DNA of 64,000 nt from Lonicera japonica (GCA_021464415.1 CM038467.1:35495226-35559225); one strand, 5' to 3'; shown: positions 9,484-20,796, numbered from the stretch's first letter. The notes: generated from the letters alone by a model not told the origin. Numbers and translations: made by a program.

Positions 9484-12400
9484 ATGGAGTTCGAGGATGA
9501 GAAGAAGCAAAAACCCAGCTCTTCTAATTGGCTTCTTTATTTCACTAAGTGCTTTCCTCTCTCCTCTTCAATCTCATCTTTACATTCTCCCTCCTCTTCA
9601 GTTGATATTAATAATGGTGTGGATGAGGAGAAACACCACAACATGCTTCTATTTGACCCAAATTCAAAGACTACTACCACAAAAAGAAAACCTGGTGGAT
9701 GGAGGTCTATGCCTTTTGTCTTAGGTTTGTGTTCTCGATCGATCATGTAAAACATGCACCATATATATATATATATTCATACATATACATGTTAATTACT
9801 TTCTTTCCAAAAAAAAAACTTCTTTTCTTTTTTTTGACAAAAAGTAATTAAGGATTCAAATCTCTTCATTTTACTACGGTAACAACGGCCGGAGGTCATA
9901 TATAAATTTAATTGGGTTTCATAAAACTCTTAAAATGAATTGAAAGACACCTTATTATTCCACTACCTCTAATAGCTTAAATTCACTAAATTTTTTTTAT
10001 TATTGTTGGTCCAGAAATACGGCAACATAATACTCTCTTACTACAGTTACTCATCAGAAAATTAGTAAGAAGAGTGTACATATCATTACTCATATATAAA
10101 TAAATAAATACATATTGATTGATGTTATATGTGTGTGTGTGTGTGTTTGTAAATTGGGTTGCTTTTTGTATGTAGGAAATGAAACGTTTGAGAGATTGGC
10201 AACGGTGGGGTTACTAGCAAACTTTATGATGTTCTTGCTGACGCAGTTTCACATGGACCAAGTGAATGCTTCAAACTTGCTCAACATTTGGTCTGGTGTT
10301 GGTAACTTTGCCCCTTTGCTCGGTGCTTATATCTCTGATGCTCATGTAGGCAGGTTTCTGACCATTGGTTTCTCCTCTTTTGCTTCTCTCTTGGTAAGTG
10401 TATATATATATATGTGTGTAATAAATTAAACTTTCCGCTAATTAAGTAATCATCTTTTGATATTAATTTTCTCTCTCTTTATTTCTTTTCGTAATCGTGT
10501 TTATTCTTCCATCTACATTTTGGGCTAAATTTGCATAATTGATTTGTTAAAAGGGTCCCAATTAAGAGATTTCCTTTTGGTCATTATACAGATTAAAAAA
10601 ATAAATAAAAAAATAAATTTATCCTCAACACGCATTTCAATACTAAGCTTGGTTGAAAACGGGATGGACGTGTCATAAAAGCATTCTACCAACAGAAAAG
10701 AATGTGGTATTATAAAAATGTATAGGTCCTTTTACTGCCCCTCCGTTATATGATTTTTATCTACCTTAATTATTTGTCAAATTTAATTTTATAGTCATAT
10801 TAATTATCGTTGTACACAAAATTTTTCACTAAAATAAAGTTTCATGAAGATGTATATGTAAACCTTCACGTTAGAATTGATGAAAGTGTCATAACTTAAT
10901 CTAGAGAGAAATTTTAATTATAATATAAAATTGAGGATTATATACATATATACACTACCTCCAAAGGGCTCTTAGGCAACGTACATTGTACGTCGCTTAA
11001 GTATGTATATACGTCGCTCACATCTTAAGCGACGTAGGATACGTCGCCTAAGGTACGTCGCTTAAGTTGTGTCGTCCAAGGTTATAGGCGACGTAAAAAA
11101 ATACGTACATCGCCTAAGATTATTCTTAGGCGACGTATGAAATAAATATATCGCCTATAAGACAAAAGGAAAGTTGACTTTGACTGAACCTTAGGCGATG
11201 TAGATACAATAACTACGTCGCCCAAGTAAGAAACCTAAGCGACGTAATTATTTAACTACGTCGCGTAAATTTCAGTCAAAGTCAACTCTGCTCTAACCTT
11301 AAGCGCCGTAGGTAACTAGTTACGTCGCTTAGGTTTCTTTCTTAGGCGACATAGTTATTGTACCTACGTCGCCTAAGGTCAGAGCATAGTTGACTTTGAC
11401 TGGACTTTAGGCGACGTAGTTAAATAATTATGTCGCCTAGGTTTTTTGCTTGGGCGACGTGCTTATTATGCTTACGTCGCCTAAGTGAATTAAAATAATA
11501 ATAGAAATTGCCTATTTCTGTGTGCACCCCACACGTGCACTTCTATACAAATAGCATGCATTACAAACCAATTTCATTCATTCAAATCTGATTTAGTGCA
11601 AAAACAGATTTGCAATAAAACACGTATCATTAATTGTTTGCGGAGCAAAAACAGATTTGCAATACCTATGCCCGAAGCACCAATAAGGTTATAACACTCC
11701 GGTAATAATTGCCGAAGTTCCGAAGAGGGATAGTAGTGGTGGTGGTGACTAATTTATTTTTAAAAAGAAAAATAAAAAAAATAGATGAAGGGTATTTTAA
11801 GTAAAAAAAAATGAGTGTCCTTATTTTAAAATAAAAATATAAAATATCTCTCTCTTGAATATAATTATAGATGAAACCCTTTTATCCAATTCACTCTTAC
11901 AAATATCATTTTTACTCATTTGGTGGGCTTTACAATCAACTTTCTTTTTCCCTTTTTTTTTTCCTCATTTGGGCAAAGGTTGATTAATTATTAAAATATC
12001 TTAGTAGTTTTCTTGCGGTATGCATCTGAATTTACACATAACAAATACCGTAGGATCTAATTTGATCATTTATCTTGACAGGGGATGATGATACTAACAC
12101 TAATCGTATCGATCCCTCAACTGCATCCTCCTCCATGCACCTTAGCACAAAAACGCCTGGATCAATGCAAGGGCCCCACAATTTCTCAAATGGGAGTTTT
12201 AATCACGGCCCTAGGATTCCTATCAATCGGCACAGGTGGAATTAGGCCCTGTAGTCTCCCCTTTGGTGTGGACCAATTTGATGCAACCACTGATGAAGGC
12301 AGAAAAGGGATCAACAGTTTCTTCAATTGGTACTACACCACATTTACCGTGGTCCTAATTGTTGCACTAACTCTCGTGGTTTATATACAAGACTCTGTGA

Positions 12401-13814
12401 GTTGGATTTGGGGTTTTGGCATTCCTACCACGCTTATGTTTTGTTCCATTATACTGTTTTTTGTTGGGACGAAAGTTTACGTGTACGTTAAGCCCGAGGG
12501 GAGCGTATTTTCGGCCATTGCACAGGTGCTTGTGGCTGCGTACAAAAAGCGTAAGCTTAAGGTTCCGGCTGATGAAGAGGTTCATGGTCGTGTTTACTAT
12601 GATCCCCCGTTGAAGGGGACTTCCATTTTGACAAAGCTCCCACTAACAAATCAGTTCAGGTAAATATATGCAAGAAAATGTGTGTACTGATAATATAATT
12701 GCATGCATAATGAGTACTGAAACGCATTATAGATATTTGTATATATTTGTATTGGCAGCAAGAGTATCATGATGCATTCATTTTGGTACTCGCTGGGTAC
12801 ACATGTTTCATACATATGGCATTACTACATTGCAGTTGTTTTTCATGAGATTTTAACTTATTCCAGTGACATACGTTAATTTTAAGAGGGACCTCGATCG
12901 TATTTCTTAATTTAATTCAATTTTGTGAATGCAGGTTTTTAAATAAAGCAGCTATAATAATGGAGGGTGAATTTAAGTCCGACGGCTCTCCCTCAAATCA
13001 CTGGAGACTCTGTTGCATCCAACAAATTGAAGAAGTTAAATGCCTACTAAAGATAATGCCAGTATGTGCTTCCGGTATCATTTGCTTCACGGCCATGGCA
13101 CAACAAGGAACATTCACAATCTCGCAAGCCTTAAAAATGGATCGACACCTAGGCCCCAGTTTTCAAATCCCCACGGGATCACTGTTAGTAATATCTATGA
13201 TCACAGTTGGCTTATGGCTCCCATTTTACGACCGACTCCTAGTTCCATCAATGCGTAAAATCACCAAAATCGAAGGAGGAATCACACTTCTTCAAAGAAT
13301 AGGTATAGGGATTGTTTTCTCAATCTTATCAATGGCAGTTGCCGGAATATTCGAGCGAATGAGAAGAAACTCAGCTATATTACACGGTAAGGAAGATGGG
13401 ATTGCACCAATATCGGTAATGTGGCTCGCCCCACAGCTTATACTAATGGGATTTGCGGAGGCATTTAATATTATTGGGCAGATTGAATTTTACTACAAGG
13501 AGTTTCCAGAGAATATGAAAAGTGTGGCTAATTCTCTGTTTTTTGTTACTGCGGCTGGGGCTAATTATCTGAGCAGTGCAGTGGTGTCAATTGTGCATAA
13601 GGTAACGGCGAAAAATGGGAGACCTGATTGGTTAACAAAGGATATTAATGCCGGGAGGGTCGATTATTTTTACTACCTTTTAGCAGCAATGGGAGTAGTG
13701 AATTTTGTTTATTTTCTGGCTATTGCGCGTCGATATAGTTATAAGAGCGTGATGCATATTATTGAAGGTAAAGATCAAGTTGATGTTGAGCTTAATGACA
13801 TAATTAAACAATGA
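9484..13814 (+). CDS. NPF2.13-like: NRT1/PTR family transporter, NPF2.13 (NRT1.7)-like
   Basis: Proton-coupled membrane transporter of the plant NPF (PTR2/MFS) family; the closest known relatives move nitrate or glucosinolates across the plasma membrane, and NPF2.13/NRT1.7 loads nitrate into phloem of old leaves. Four exons: 9484-9724, 10176-10393, 12082-12659 and 12935-13814, all with GT-AG introns and matching phase, giving 638 residues (usual NPF size about 550-640). Seen in the product: hydrophilic N-tail, PGGWRSMPF entry to TM1, proton-coupling motif ExxER at 83-87 (ETFER), GAYISDAHVGRF loop, IGTGGIRPC, the PTR signature FFNWYYTTFTVV near 233, a basic central loop (KKRKLKVP) and further hydrophobic segments. 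The in-frame TTG at 9472 is not used; ATG 9484 is the first good start. Substrate is inferred from family resemblance, not shown. Confidence 0.9.
10953..11490. repeat. CACTA-derived palindromic array in NPF intron 2
   Basis: It begins CACTACCTCCAAAGGGCTCT, close to the terminus of the CACTA element at 53454, and continues as about 15 alternating forward and reverse copies of a TTAGGCGACGTA / TACGTCGCCTAA unit. AGTTGACTTTGACTG occurs in both orientations inside, so RNA from it would fold strongly. The right TIR and a 3-bp target duplication are not found; the copy is probably a truncated non-autonomous CACTA. It makes up about a third of the 1,688-bp intron. Confidence 0.75.
11491..12081 (+). 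other. Remainder of NPF intron 2
   Basis: AT-rich intron sequence. A GCAAAAACAGATTTGCAAT string occurs twice (about 11599 and 11647). A GTAGTG at about 11733 could be the lost right end of the CACTA fragment, but flanking bases do not match. The acceptor TTGACAG precedes exon 3 at 12082. Confidence 0.5.
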
Positions 13815-14282
13815 AACTGCTAGCTTTGTAATAGTTCAAGGAAGATATATGACTGTTTTATATAGCTATATGTCTATTTAGAGAGTGAGATAGAGCAACA
13901 TGGCCGGGTTGCCTTATAGATAGATGTACATACTACAAGCTTGTATCTCTTATATACAATAGCGTCGCTGCCTTTTCATTGCTTAATTGTTTTGGACTTT
14001 CTTCGAATAACGAGTGTGTGTGAATGAAGTGATCTGCTTTTGAAAGAAAATAAATATATAAATATAATTCAAGCAGTAGCTCTACGCCCTAAAAAGCAGG
14101 CCTAGAATGAAATATACTTAAAAAAAAAATGAGTTTAAAAAAAGTCTAAATCAGTGGTTAACAAAATAAACTTGCACGTTTTTGTACGTACAGTAGCCAA
14201 TTAAGGCAATGAAAATGAAAAACAATCAACTTGTATGTATTTGTGGTTTCATCTCAAATCACCGAAAATATATATATATATA
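13815..14282 (+). other. NPF 3' UTR and downstream spacer
   Basis: Follows the TGA stop at 13812-13814. A possible polyadenylation signal AATAAA lies at 14049-14054, and T-rich sequence occurs near 13975-14000. The transcript end cannot be fixed from sequence alone. Nothing else recognised before the TA microsatellite at about 14270. Confidence 0.4.
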
Positions 14283-14686
14283 GGGAGCATATCTCATGCG
14301 CACCACTATTTACGGACCGTCCGTACGGATTGGCCCGTTTGGCATGCTTTCCGATAGAATTTTTTGATGAAATTTTGTGGGGATGTTCTTCATCGTGTTT
14401 AGAACATCTCCGCCAAATTTCATCAAAAAATTCAACCGGAAAGTAGGTTAAATACATGATTGAAAAATATTGGATTTTATATATCTATTTCTGGACTAGT
14501 TTTTTTCAATCATGTAGTTAACCTACTTCCCGGTTGAATTTTTTGATGAAATTTGGTGGAGATGTTCTACACACAATGAAGAACATCTCCACAAAATTTC
14601 ATCAAAAAATTCCATCGGAAAGCGTGCCAAACGGACCAATCCGTACGGACGGTCCGTGAACAGTAATCCGCATGAGATATTTGCCC
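14283..14686. mobile_element. 404-bp hairpin MITE within a TA microsatellite
   Basis: The whole element is one long inverted repeat: left arm GGGAGCATATCTCATGCG, right arm complement GGGCAAATATCTCATGCG, continuing with few mismatches through ACGGACCGTCCGTACGGATT and TTTTTTGATGAAATTT to the centre near 14490. Inner sub-palindromes (GATGAAATTT...AAATTTCATC) occur in each arm. (TA)n tracts lie directly outside both ends, as in Micron-type MITEs that target TA microsatellites. No coding sequence. Confidence 0.75.
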
Positions 14687-14699
14687 TATATATATATAT

Positions 14700-15044
14700 A
14701 TATGTATAATAATGAAACTTAACGTGGACAGAATAAATATTTTGCCAAGCACAAACACACACAAAAAAAAAAAAAAAAACTTTCTTTTAAACTTATCCTT
14801 AGATAAAAGATAAAATTAAAGAACATGTGGCGCGTGCAGCACAGATTGTGGAAAGCTTGAGGATGGGAAGTTTCAACATCACACTTTTAGCTAGGTTTGG
14901 AGCTTTGTGTTTTGACTTTTGAGTGAGGTAATTGTCTAGCTACCATTTTTCTTGTACTCGATCAGTAATATATCACTCAGACTATATATATATGATCGAC
15001 AAAACAAAATAATCATTTAATTAGAAGAAGGGGCAATTAAAAAA
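14700..15044. other. Intergenic, no gene seen
   Basis: AT-rich spacer with a poly(A) run at about 14764-14779. No recognisable gene, repeat border or RNA. Confidence 0.5.
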
Positions 15045-15725
15045 AAGGGCTTATTAGAGAAAGATTTTCACACTAAGGCTAAGGAATAATTTTTTTTTTA
15101 AATAAAGGGCCTATTTTTTATTTTATTGATAATATGACATGTGTCTTTTTTTTTCATTATAAAATGACATCCCAACCCTTAAAATAAACTAAAAAAATAT
15201 CAATATGCATTAAAATATGGACTGCAATATGAACTTTGCAGTCTATATTTCATTGCAATATGAACTTTGCAGTCCATATTTCACTGCAATGTGAACTTTG
15301 CGGTCGATATTTTTAGTGCAAAGTTCATATTGCAGTCCATATTTTATTGCAATGTGAACTTTGCAGTCCATATTTTTAGTGCAAAGTTCATATTGCAGTA
15401 CATATTTCACTGCAATATGAACTTTGCAGTTCATATTTTATTGCAATATGAACTTTGCAGTCCATATTTTTTGTGAAAATTTCATAAAAAGGGGTAATTT
15501 AGGTAATACATAACATGTTTTTATTAATTAAATGATATTTAAATTTATTCAAATACATTCATTTAAAATATAAAACAAAATAGGCCTCTTACACTAATTA
15601 CCAATTAAAAATAGGCCCTTTATTCAAATTATCAATTAAAAATAGGCCCTTCATTCAAAAAAATATTATTCATTGGATTTTTGGTAAAAATCAATGTATA
15701 ATAAGCCCTTCTACCTAATTTCTAG
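15045..15725. mobile_element. Fold-back TIR element with internal palindromic array
   Basis: The left edge GGGCTTATTA...AAGGGCCTATTTTT is inverted at the right edge (AAAAATAGGCCC...TAATAAGCCC), roughly 75-80 bp with gaps. The centre, 15207-15470, is an array alternating TGCAATATGAACTTTGCAGT with its complement, at least seven units. A second member of the family is at 62154-62775, sharing the GAATAATATTTTTTT and AAGGGCCTA parts of the TIR. Long TIRs suggest a MULE-like or fold-back class; no 9-bp duplication was matched. Frames within the array are repeat artefacts. Confidence 0.6.
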
Positions 15726-15830
15726 TTAGAAGAATTAAAGTGTGAATATTTACTAGGCTGCCCAAATTTGAACTTTGTTCGATCTAGCTTCCGATCGAAT
15801 TGAATTGCTTACATCTATCAATTGCTTATA

Positions 15831-17018
15831 TCTATATTATAAAATAAGGATTTTTTTCAATAAAATAATAAATCAATCCAATGTCTCATATTAATTCGTT
15901 ATAGTGTTAACACTTTTAGACCATTATATCACTTTTATACTCACATTAAGATGTCAAATCAACTCAACATTTACTCACACCCTAAACATATACACAAATA
16001 TAACTCTTACATCTCTCTACTTTTCTACAACATTTCTCTCTCATCAAATTTTTAAAAAACTTTCAAATGCCGTAACTTTAAATTTACAAATCAAACTTTA
16101 ATAAAATTTATATATTTGAAATATATTCATCAAGATCTACAATTCAAGATCCATTGTGATTATTAAATTATGTATACAAAAAGATACAAGAAAACTTATA
16201 AAACATTACAACTATAATGGCATAAAACTTAGTTATTGAAAATATTATACAATGAATAAAAGATACTGAAATAAAATTAAAAATAATAAAATATCCTGAT
16301 CAAATATGTTTTAATCCGAACATAGTCAAATGGGGCGGAATTTTTTTATACTAGGGTCCGACCTACCTTAAATATAATATTTTTTTCTATTATCTCTCAT
16401 CAAATTTTTAAAAAACTTTCAAATGCCATAACTTTCAAAAAGTATAGGAATCTAATGGTGTGCATTAGTTATACACCATTGGATAAGTTTTATACACACA
16501 TTAAGATGTCACATCGAAGTTAAAACACTTACACCAATAATATACACACAATAAACTCTCACATACTAATAATTTTCTTTACATTAAAAACCCCATAACT
16601 TAAAATAAAAAATTCAAAATTTAATAAAAAATTTAATATTTAAAATCTACTAATCAAGATCAATTTAAACAAGATCCGTCATGACTATATAATTAAGGAC
16701 TCACGTTATGTGTTCGTATATTATTGATTATCTCAATCTGTCATTTTTAAGACGTATGTTATGTGGTTGGATTATGATTAAAAGACTTTTCAAAAAATTA
16801 AAAACAAGTCGGTCTAATCCGGTATACTTTTAATTTTTTCAGCATGAGGATATATTGAACTTATGTTTCAATTATTCATAACGTTAGATTAAACTAAACA
16901 ATGGGTTAAAAATAAACTGATTGATTTTATCGATTTAAATTTGTCACACGTTAATTTTTTTAACCTATTATCAAATTTTTTTTATTTCACCGTGCCGGAC
17001 GGCACGGGTATACCCTAG
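15831..17018 (+). mobile_element. Non-autonomous Helitron, complete, 1,188 bp
   Basis: The 5' end TCTATATTATAAAATAAGGA is preceded by A (15830). The 3' end has the hairpin CGTGCCGGACGGCACG, then GGTATACC and terminal CTAG at 17015-17018, followed by T. TC start, CTRR end, a GC-rich hairpin about 10 bases from the end, insertion between A and T, and no target duplication are the defining features of plant Helitrons. An internal segment (CTCTCATCAAATTTTTAAAA) occurs twice, near 16028 and 16395. No Rep/helicase gene, so it depends on another copy. Confidence 0.85.
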
Positions 17019-17067
17019 TATATATATAAACTTGTAGCATGCATATTCTAAATTAATTAGTTGGATG

Positions 17068-18523
17068 CAGGGCCGGACTTGAGAATTCGGGGGCTGAAGT
17101 GAAATTTATGAATGGGGCCCACCGTCCTCAATTTTTTAGATCTCTTTTTTAGCATTCAAATTCAAAGAAAATAAATTAAATTAATCTACATTAATGATCA
17201 CTACTTATTTTTTGATCAATGAACTTCGCCATTAAAGGCCGGCAACTAGCGTGGCAAATAAGCAAAAAATTGCATTATGAACAAAAACAACTACTTGAGC
17301 AATAACAAAAGCATCACTTCAATATTACCCGCCTTGTAGTTTTAGAAGCAAAAGTATCAATCAAGCTTTCGTAGTCAAGTAGTTCGACTACTTTTTTCTC
17401 GATGGATAACATAGCCATGCAAGCTATTCAACCTCTCTTGTGACATTGTTGACCGGAGATAAGTTTTGAGTAACTTCAATTTTGAAAAACTTCTCTCAGC
17501 AATTGCAATTGTAACCAGTATGGTCAATAAAATCCTGTAAGCAATATATACATTCGGGTAACAACCTTCTATAATCTTCAAATAATTCAGGATATCAATT
17601 GCTCATTTTGCTTCTTTTGGTAGTGTTGATCTTAAAAGTGTTAACTTCAAATATAAATTATATGCTGTAATATTAGAGAGCCCATTATACTGTCTCAAAG
17701 AATGTTCAAGATTGACACAATAATTATGCAAGCTCTCATTATCAACCAACTTCTCACAATATTAACATTGCCTGAATGCCTTCAACAAACTTACAAATAG
17801 GTAGTACACCAAAAAAATTGATAGTGTAAATGTTAAAAGTACAAAAAGTGAAAATAATCATTAAACTATAGAAGCCAATATTAAATATTAATTATAATTA
17901 TAGATATTCAATATTCTTAAATGACTCCACCAATTTACAAATTACAACAAAATTAATTACGGCAGAAACAATTAGCGCATTAATTGAGGCAAAAACAGTG
18001 CCTCCGTGGCTTAATCAATGCCTCAATAGACAATAGCTCAATAATATAATTAATGTAGCAGCATCAATGGCTCAAATAAATCACAAAATCAAGTATTGGA
18101 CAAAAAAAGGCAATAGAAAGTTAGAAACTCACACACGGACTAAGAAGAGAGCTCGCACACGGACTGAAAAGAGCCGAAGAGAGTTCGTGTATCTGAAGAG
18201 AGCTCGTTGATTTGATGCTAATCGACCATCTCCTTCTTCAACGAACTACGAAGAGCTCACCCCTTTTTTTCCTCCTTTGGTTTATGCAAAAAGTTGGAAG
18301 AGAAAGATGCGGCGTAGTGCTTTAGTTTATGTTTTTTTCTTTTTTGGTCGACCTTTTACCTTTAACTTTATTTTGAATAAACTTATAAACAGAATTACAA
18401 TTTTACCTCAAAGATTTTGAAACTTTACAAACCTAACCTTAAATTTTAAAAAATTATGAGGTCCCTACAAAATTTGGGGCCTGAGGCAATTGCCTGTTCC
18501 GGCTCACCTCAAGTCCGGCTCTG
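17068..18523 (-). mobile_element. hAT transposon deletion derivative, 1,456 bp
   Basis: TIRs CAGGGCCGGACTTGAG (left) and CAGAGCCGGACTTGAG (complement of right end) are flanked by an 8-bp near-duplication, GTTGGATG at 17060-17067 and GTTAGATG at 18524-18531 (7 of 8 match). Inside, on the minus strand, is a remnant of a hAT transposase. Total size is well below an autonomous hAT of about 3-4 kb, so most of the transposase is deleted. The right half (17880-18480) is AT-rich with no coding signal. Confidence 0.9.
17375..17850 (-). pseudogene. hAT transposase C-terminal remnant
   Basis: The open 68-residue part (17581-17375) is the hAT dimerisation domain: CYPNVYIAYRILLTI, then AERSFSKLKLLK and LRSTMSQERLNSL, diagnostic of the Ac-like, ZMYM1-like hAT proteins of plants. 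Upstream on the same strand, another 250 bases still read as the preceding region (LRSTLPKEAK) but contain stops, for example just before AIDILNYLK. The catalytic DDE part and BED or TTF zinc finger are absent. Not functional. Confidence 0.85.
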
Positions 18524-18791
18524 GTTAGATGTTAATTTAATTAAGGTGCACTTTTAGGACCAGAAAATTAAATATCAATGAGGTGCTTGATAATGGGTTA
18601 TAGGGTCCCGCTCCGTAATGTTTTATAACTCTAAGAATGGACTCATGTTTAATAAAGAAAAGTAGTACTAATTTTATAATTTGGTTTTATAATAAGTACA
18701 CTTTTCATAATATTAATTTATTTTAAGGAAAATGATAAATGTTGATGGACAAATATACTCCTAATTAGTTTAAGTTAATGTTAAAAGTAAC

Positions 18792-18794
<3 letters not shown>
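18524..18794. other. AT-rich spacer
   Basis: Includes the right hAT target duplication at 18524-18531; otherwise no recognisable feature. Confidence 0.5.

Positions 18795-18846
<52 letters not shown>
18795..18846. repeat. (TC)n microsatellite, 52 bp
   Basis: Uninterrupted TC dinucleotides followed by a second short TC run at 18857-18873. CT tracts of this kind are common in plant 5' leaders; see the possible exon just downstream. The glutamate/arginine-rich frame read from the other strand is an artefact of this repeat. Confidence 0.9.
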
Positions 18847-18849
<3 letters not shown>

Positions 18850-18873
18850 CTTATTTCTTCTCTCTCTCTCTCT

Positions 18874-19009
18874 AAAATCAATAGACCAACCTTAGCTCCG
18901 ACCAACGATCTCACATCCTCCTCCACCACCACCACTTGACTTTCCAATCGTTTCGCCGAGAGGATCGGAGCACCGTTCTCATCTTCATCTTCTTCTTCTT
19001 TTCTGCAGA
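18874..19009 (+). other. Possible orphan 5' UTR exon
   Basis: A GC-richer block follows the TC microsatellite, with CCTCCTCCACCACCACCA and TCATCTTCTTCTTC, and ends CTGCAGAG before GTAATC, a good splice donor. It looks like a leader exon of a plant gene, but no coding exon follows before the minisatellite at 19306. It could be a captured gene fragment. Weak support. Confidence 0.25.
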
Positions 19010-19305
19010 GGTAATCATAAAACATATATAACTTTTGATTAAACCGTTGGATCTAGCTGATTTTTGGATATGTTGTTCATAAGACAAAGTTACAATATTT
19101 TAATTAAATCAAGACGGTCAGAGGTCGTTTTGTTATAGAAATCGACCAATTTCGACAGCCCAGCGGAATATTGAAAAAAAATAACAATTGATAGTAACTT
19201 TTTATTTTTTTTACGAACCCTACGTCGATCCATATATATATATACACATATATATATAAATAAAGTGGTTGTTGATATCATCAATTTTGTTATTCTATGT
19301 TTTGA

Positions 19306-19835
19306 AATGGTGCTAAAATCATTTTAGCACCTTCTGGTTGTTATTCAAGCGGTGCTAAATGCATTTAGCCCTTCTGGTTGTAGTGCTAAATGCATTTAGC
19401 ACCTTCTGGTTGATGTCCAGAAGGTTGTCCAAGTAGCGCTAAATGCATTTACCACCTTCTGGTTGATGTCTAGAAGGTTGTGCATTTAGCACCTTCTGGT
19501 TAATATCCAAGTTGTAGTACTAAATGCATTTAGCACCTTCTAATTGATGTCCAGAAGGTTGTTCAGGTAGTGCTAAATGCATTTAGTACCTTCTGGTTGC
19601 TGTCCAGAAGGTGGTGCTAAATACATTTAGCACCTTCTGGTTGTTGTCCAGAAGGCTGTCCAGGTGGTGTTAAATGCATTTAGCACCTCTGGTTGTGGTG
19701 CTAAATGCATTCAGCACCTTCTGGTTGCTGTTCAGGTGGTACTAAATGCAATTAGCACCTTCTGGAGTGCATTTAGCACATTTTGATTGCTGTTTAGGTG
19801 GTGCTAAATGCATTTAGCACCTTCTGGTTGTTGTT
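19306..19835. repeat. Palindromic minisatellite (GTGCTAAATGCATTTAGCAC units)
   Basis: About ten units combine the perfect 20-bp palindrome GTGCTAAATGCATTTAGCAC (for example 19383-19402) with CTTCTGGTTG and TGTCCAGAAGG linkers; CCTTCTGG and CCAGAAGG are complements, so units can also pair with each other. Copies vary by point changes (TAGTACC, ACTAAATG). The array can form multiple cruciforms. It may be the core of a non-autonomous DNA transposon, but no TIR or target duplication was found. Confidence 0.8.
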
Positions 19836-20712
19836 AGTGTTATAATGAGACGTGAAATGTAATAAGAAAGGGGTATTAGTGTCTTTTTTATACAGTGTCC
19901 TTAATTTACATGTCTAATTTTTAAATGTCTTTTATAATTATATTATTATTAGAATGAGCCCTTATGCCCAATTGTCCCGGTGTTTTTTAGTAAACCCACG
20001 CCACTAGATCGATTTAAAGTAAGATTAATATATACTGTATTCGTAAAACTCAAATATATATGTGATTTTGGACGGAGAAAACTCCGTCGTATATTCATTT
20101 AGTTTTGTTCTTGTTCTTTTTTAAATAAATAAATAAAAATCTATGCATTGTTTAATCTTGATAGAAACATATATATCATAGAGTACATCCAAATGCCTGC
20201 CTAACACTCTGGACAATAATTTTTAAAAAGTTACAATTTGTTCTTTCTTTCTTTCTATTTATTTTGCCATGATTAGGTCATCCAACGGTTAATATTATTA
20301 GCAACGTGAACGGTGAAACTATTGTTTTTGTCTTGATGAAGACATGCCTTTGGTAAAGTTTGTCTAGACGGAGATTTTGGTAAGACGTACTAAGTTTTAA
20401 TTTTATTTGGCTGGTTTAATAATTTAAATTTGAATATTTATTTTGTCTTTTTTAAAATAAGGGTTTTAAGTATGAAATTTTAATTATTAAAGAGGTAAAA
20501 TTCATTTTTTTGCCTTTATCTTTTTAAATATAATTATTTTTATAGGATAAGTAGATAATGGTAAATTTGTCCATATATTGTTTATTTAAATGTGATATGT
20601 TCAAATAAACAACAATTATTCATATATGACATTCAAAAATAAAACAAACAGATTTTTTAGATTCAGTTTAATTCAGACCCTAAAACCAGTGTTTAGAGTA
20701 TTTAAATTTAGA
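19836..20712. other. Intergenic, no gene seen
   Basis: AT-rich with homopolymer runs. A TTTAAGTATGAAATTTTAATTA-type stretch and other short repeats are present but no gene, RNA or clear transposon border was recognised. Confidence 0.5.
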
Positions 20713-20778
20713 CACCGAAACAAACGCACCCTTTGTATTAGATAATTAAGAAATTGAAGCAAAACAAATTATTTGTAA

Positions 20779-20796
20779 CCCCCCCCCCCCCCCCCC
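20779..20796. repeat. Poly(C) tract, 18 bases
   Basis: Homopolymer run of C within the shared left flank; the equivalent run in copy B (37352-37378) is 27 bases long. Such a run readily varies by slippage or sequencing error. Confidence 0.9.

Noticed and set aside
11490..11740. GTAGTG near 11733 as right end of the intronic CACTA fragment
   Set aside because: Adjacent sequence does not match the left TIR, and flanking 3-bp repeats differ.
14254..14457. Frames in the hairpin MITE
   Set aside because: Both strands give similar frames because the DNA is an inverted repeat; no domain.
15207..15470. Regularly spaced repeats that could be mistaken for a CRISPR array
   Set aside because: Units alternate in orientation, spacers are not unique, and the host is a plant; it is the core of a fold-back element.
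18765..19025. Minus-strand frame rich in Glu/Arg (RERERE)
   Set aside because: Produced by translating the (TC)n microsatellite; not a protein gene.
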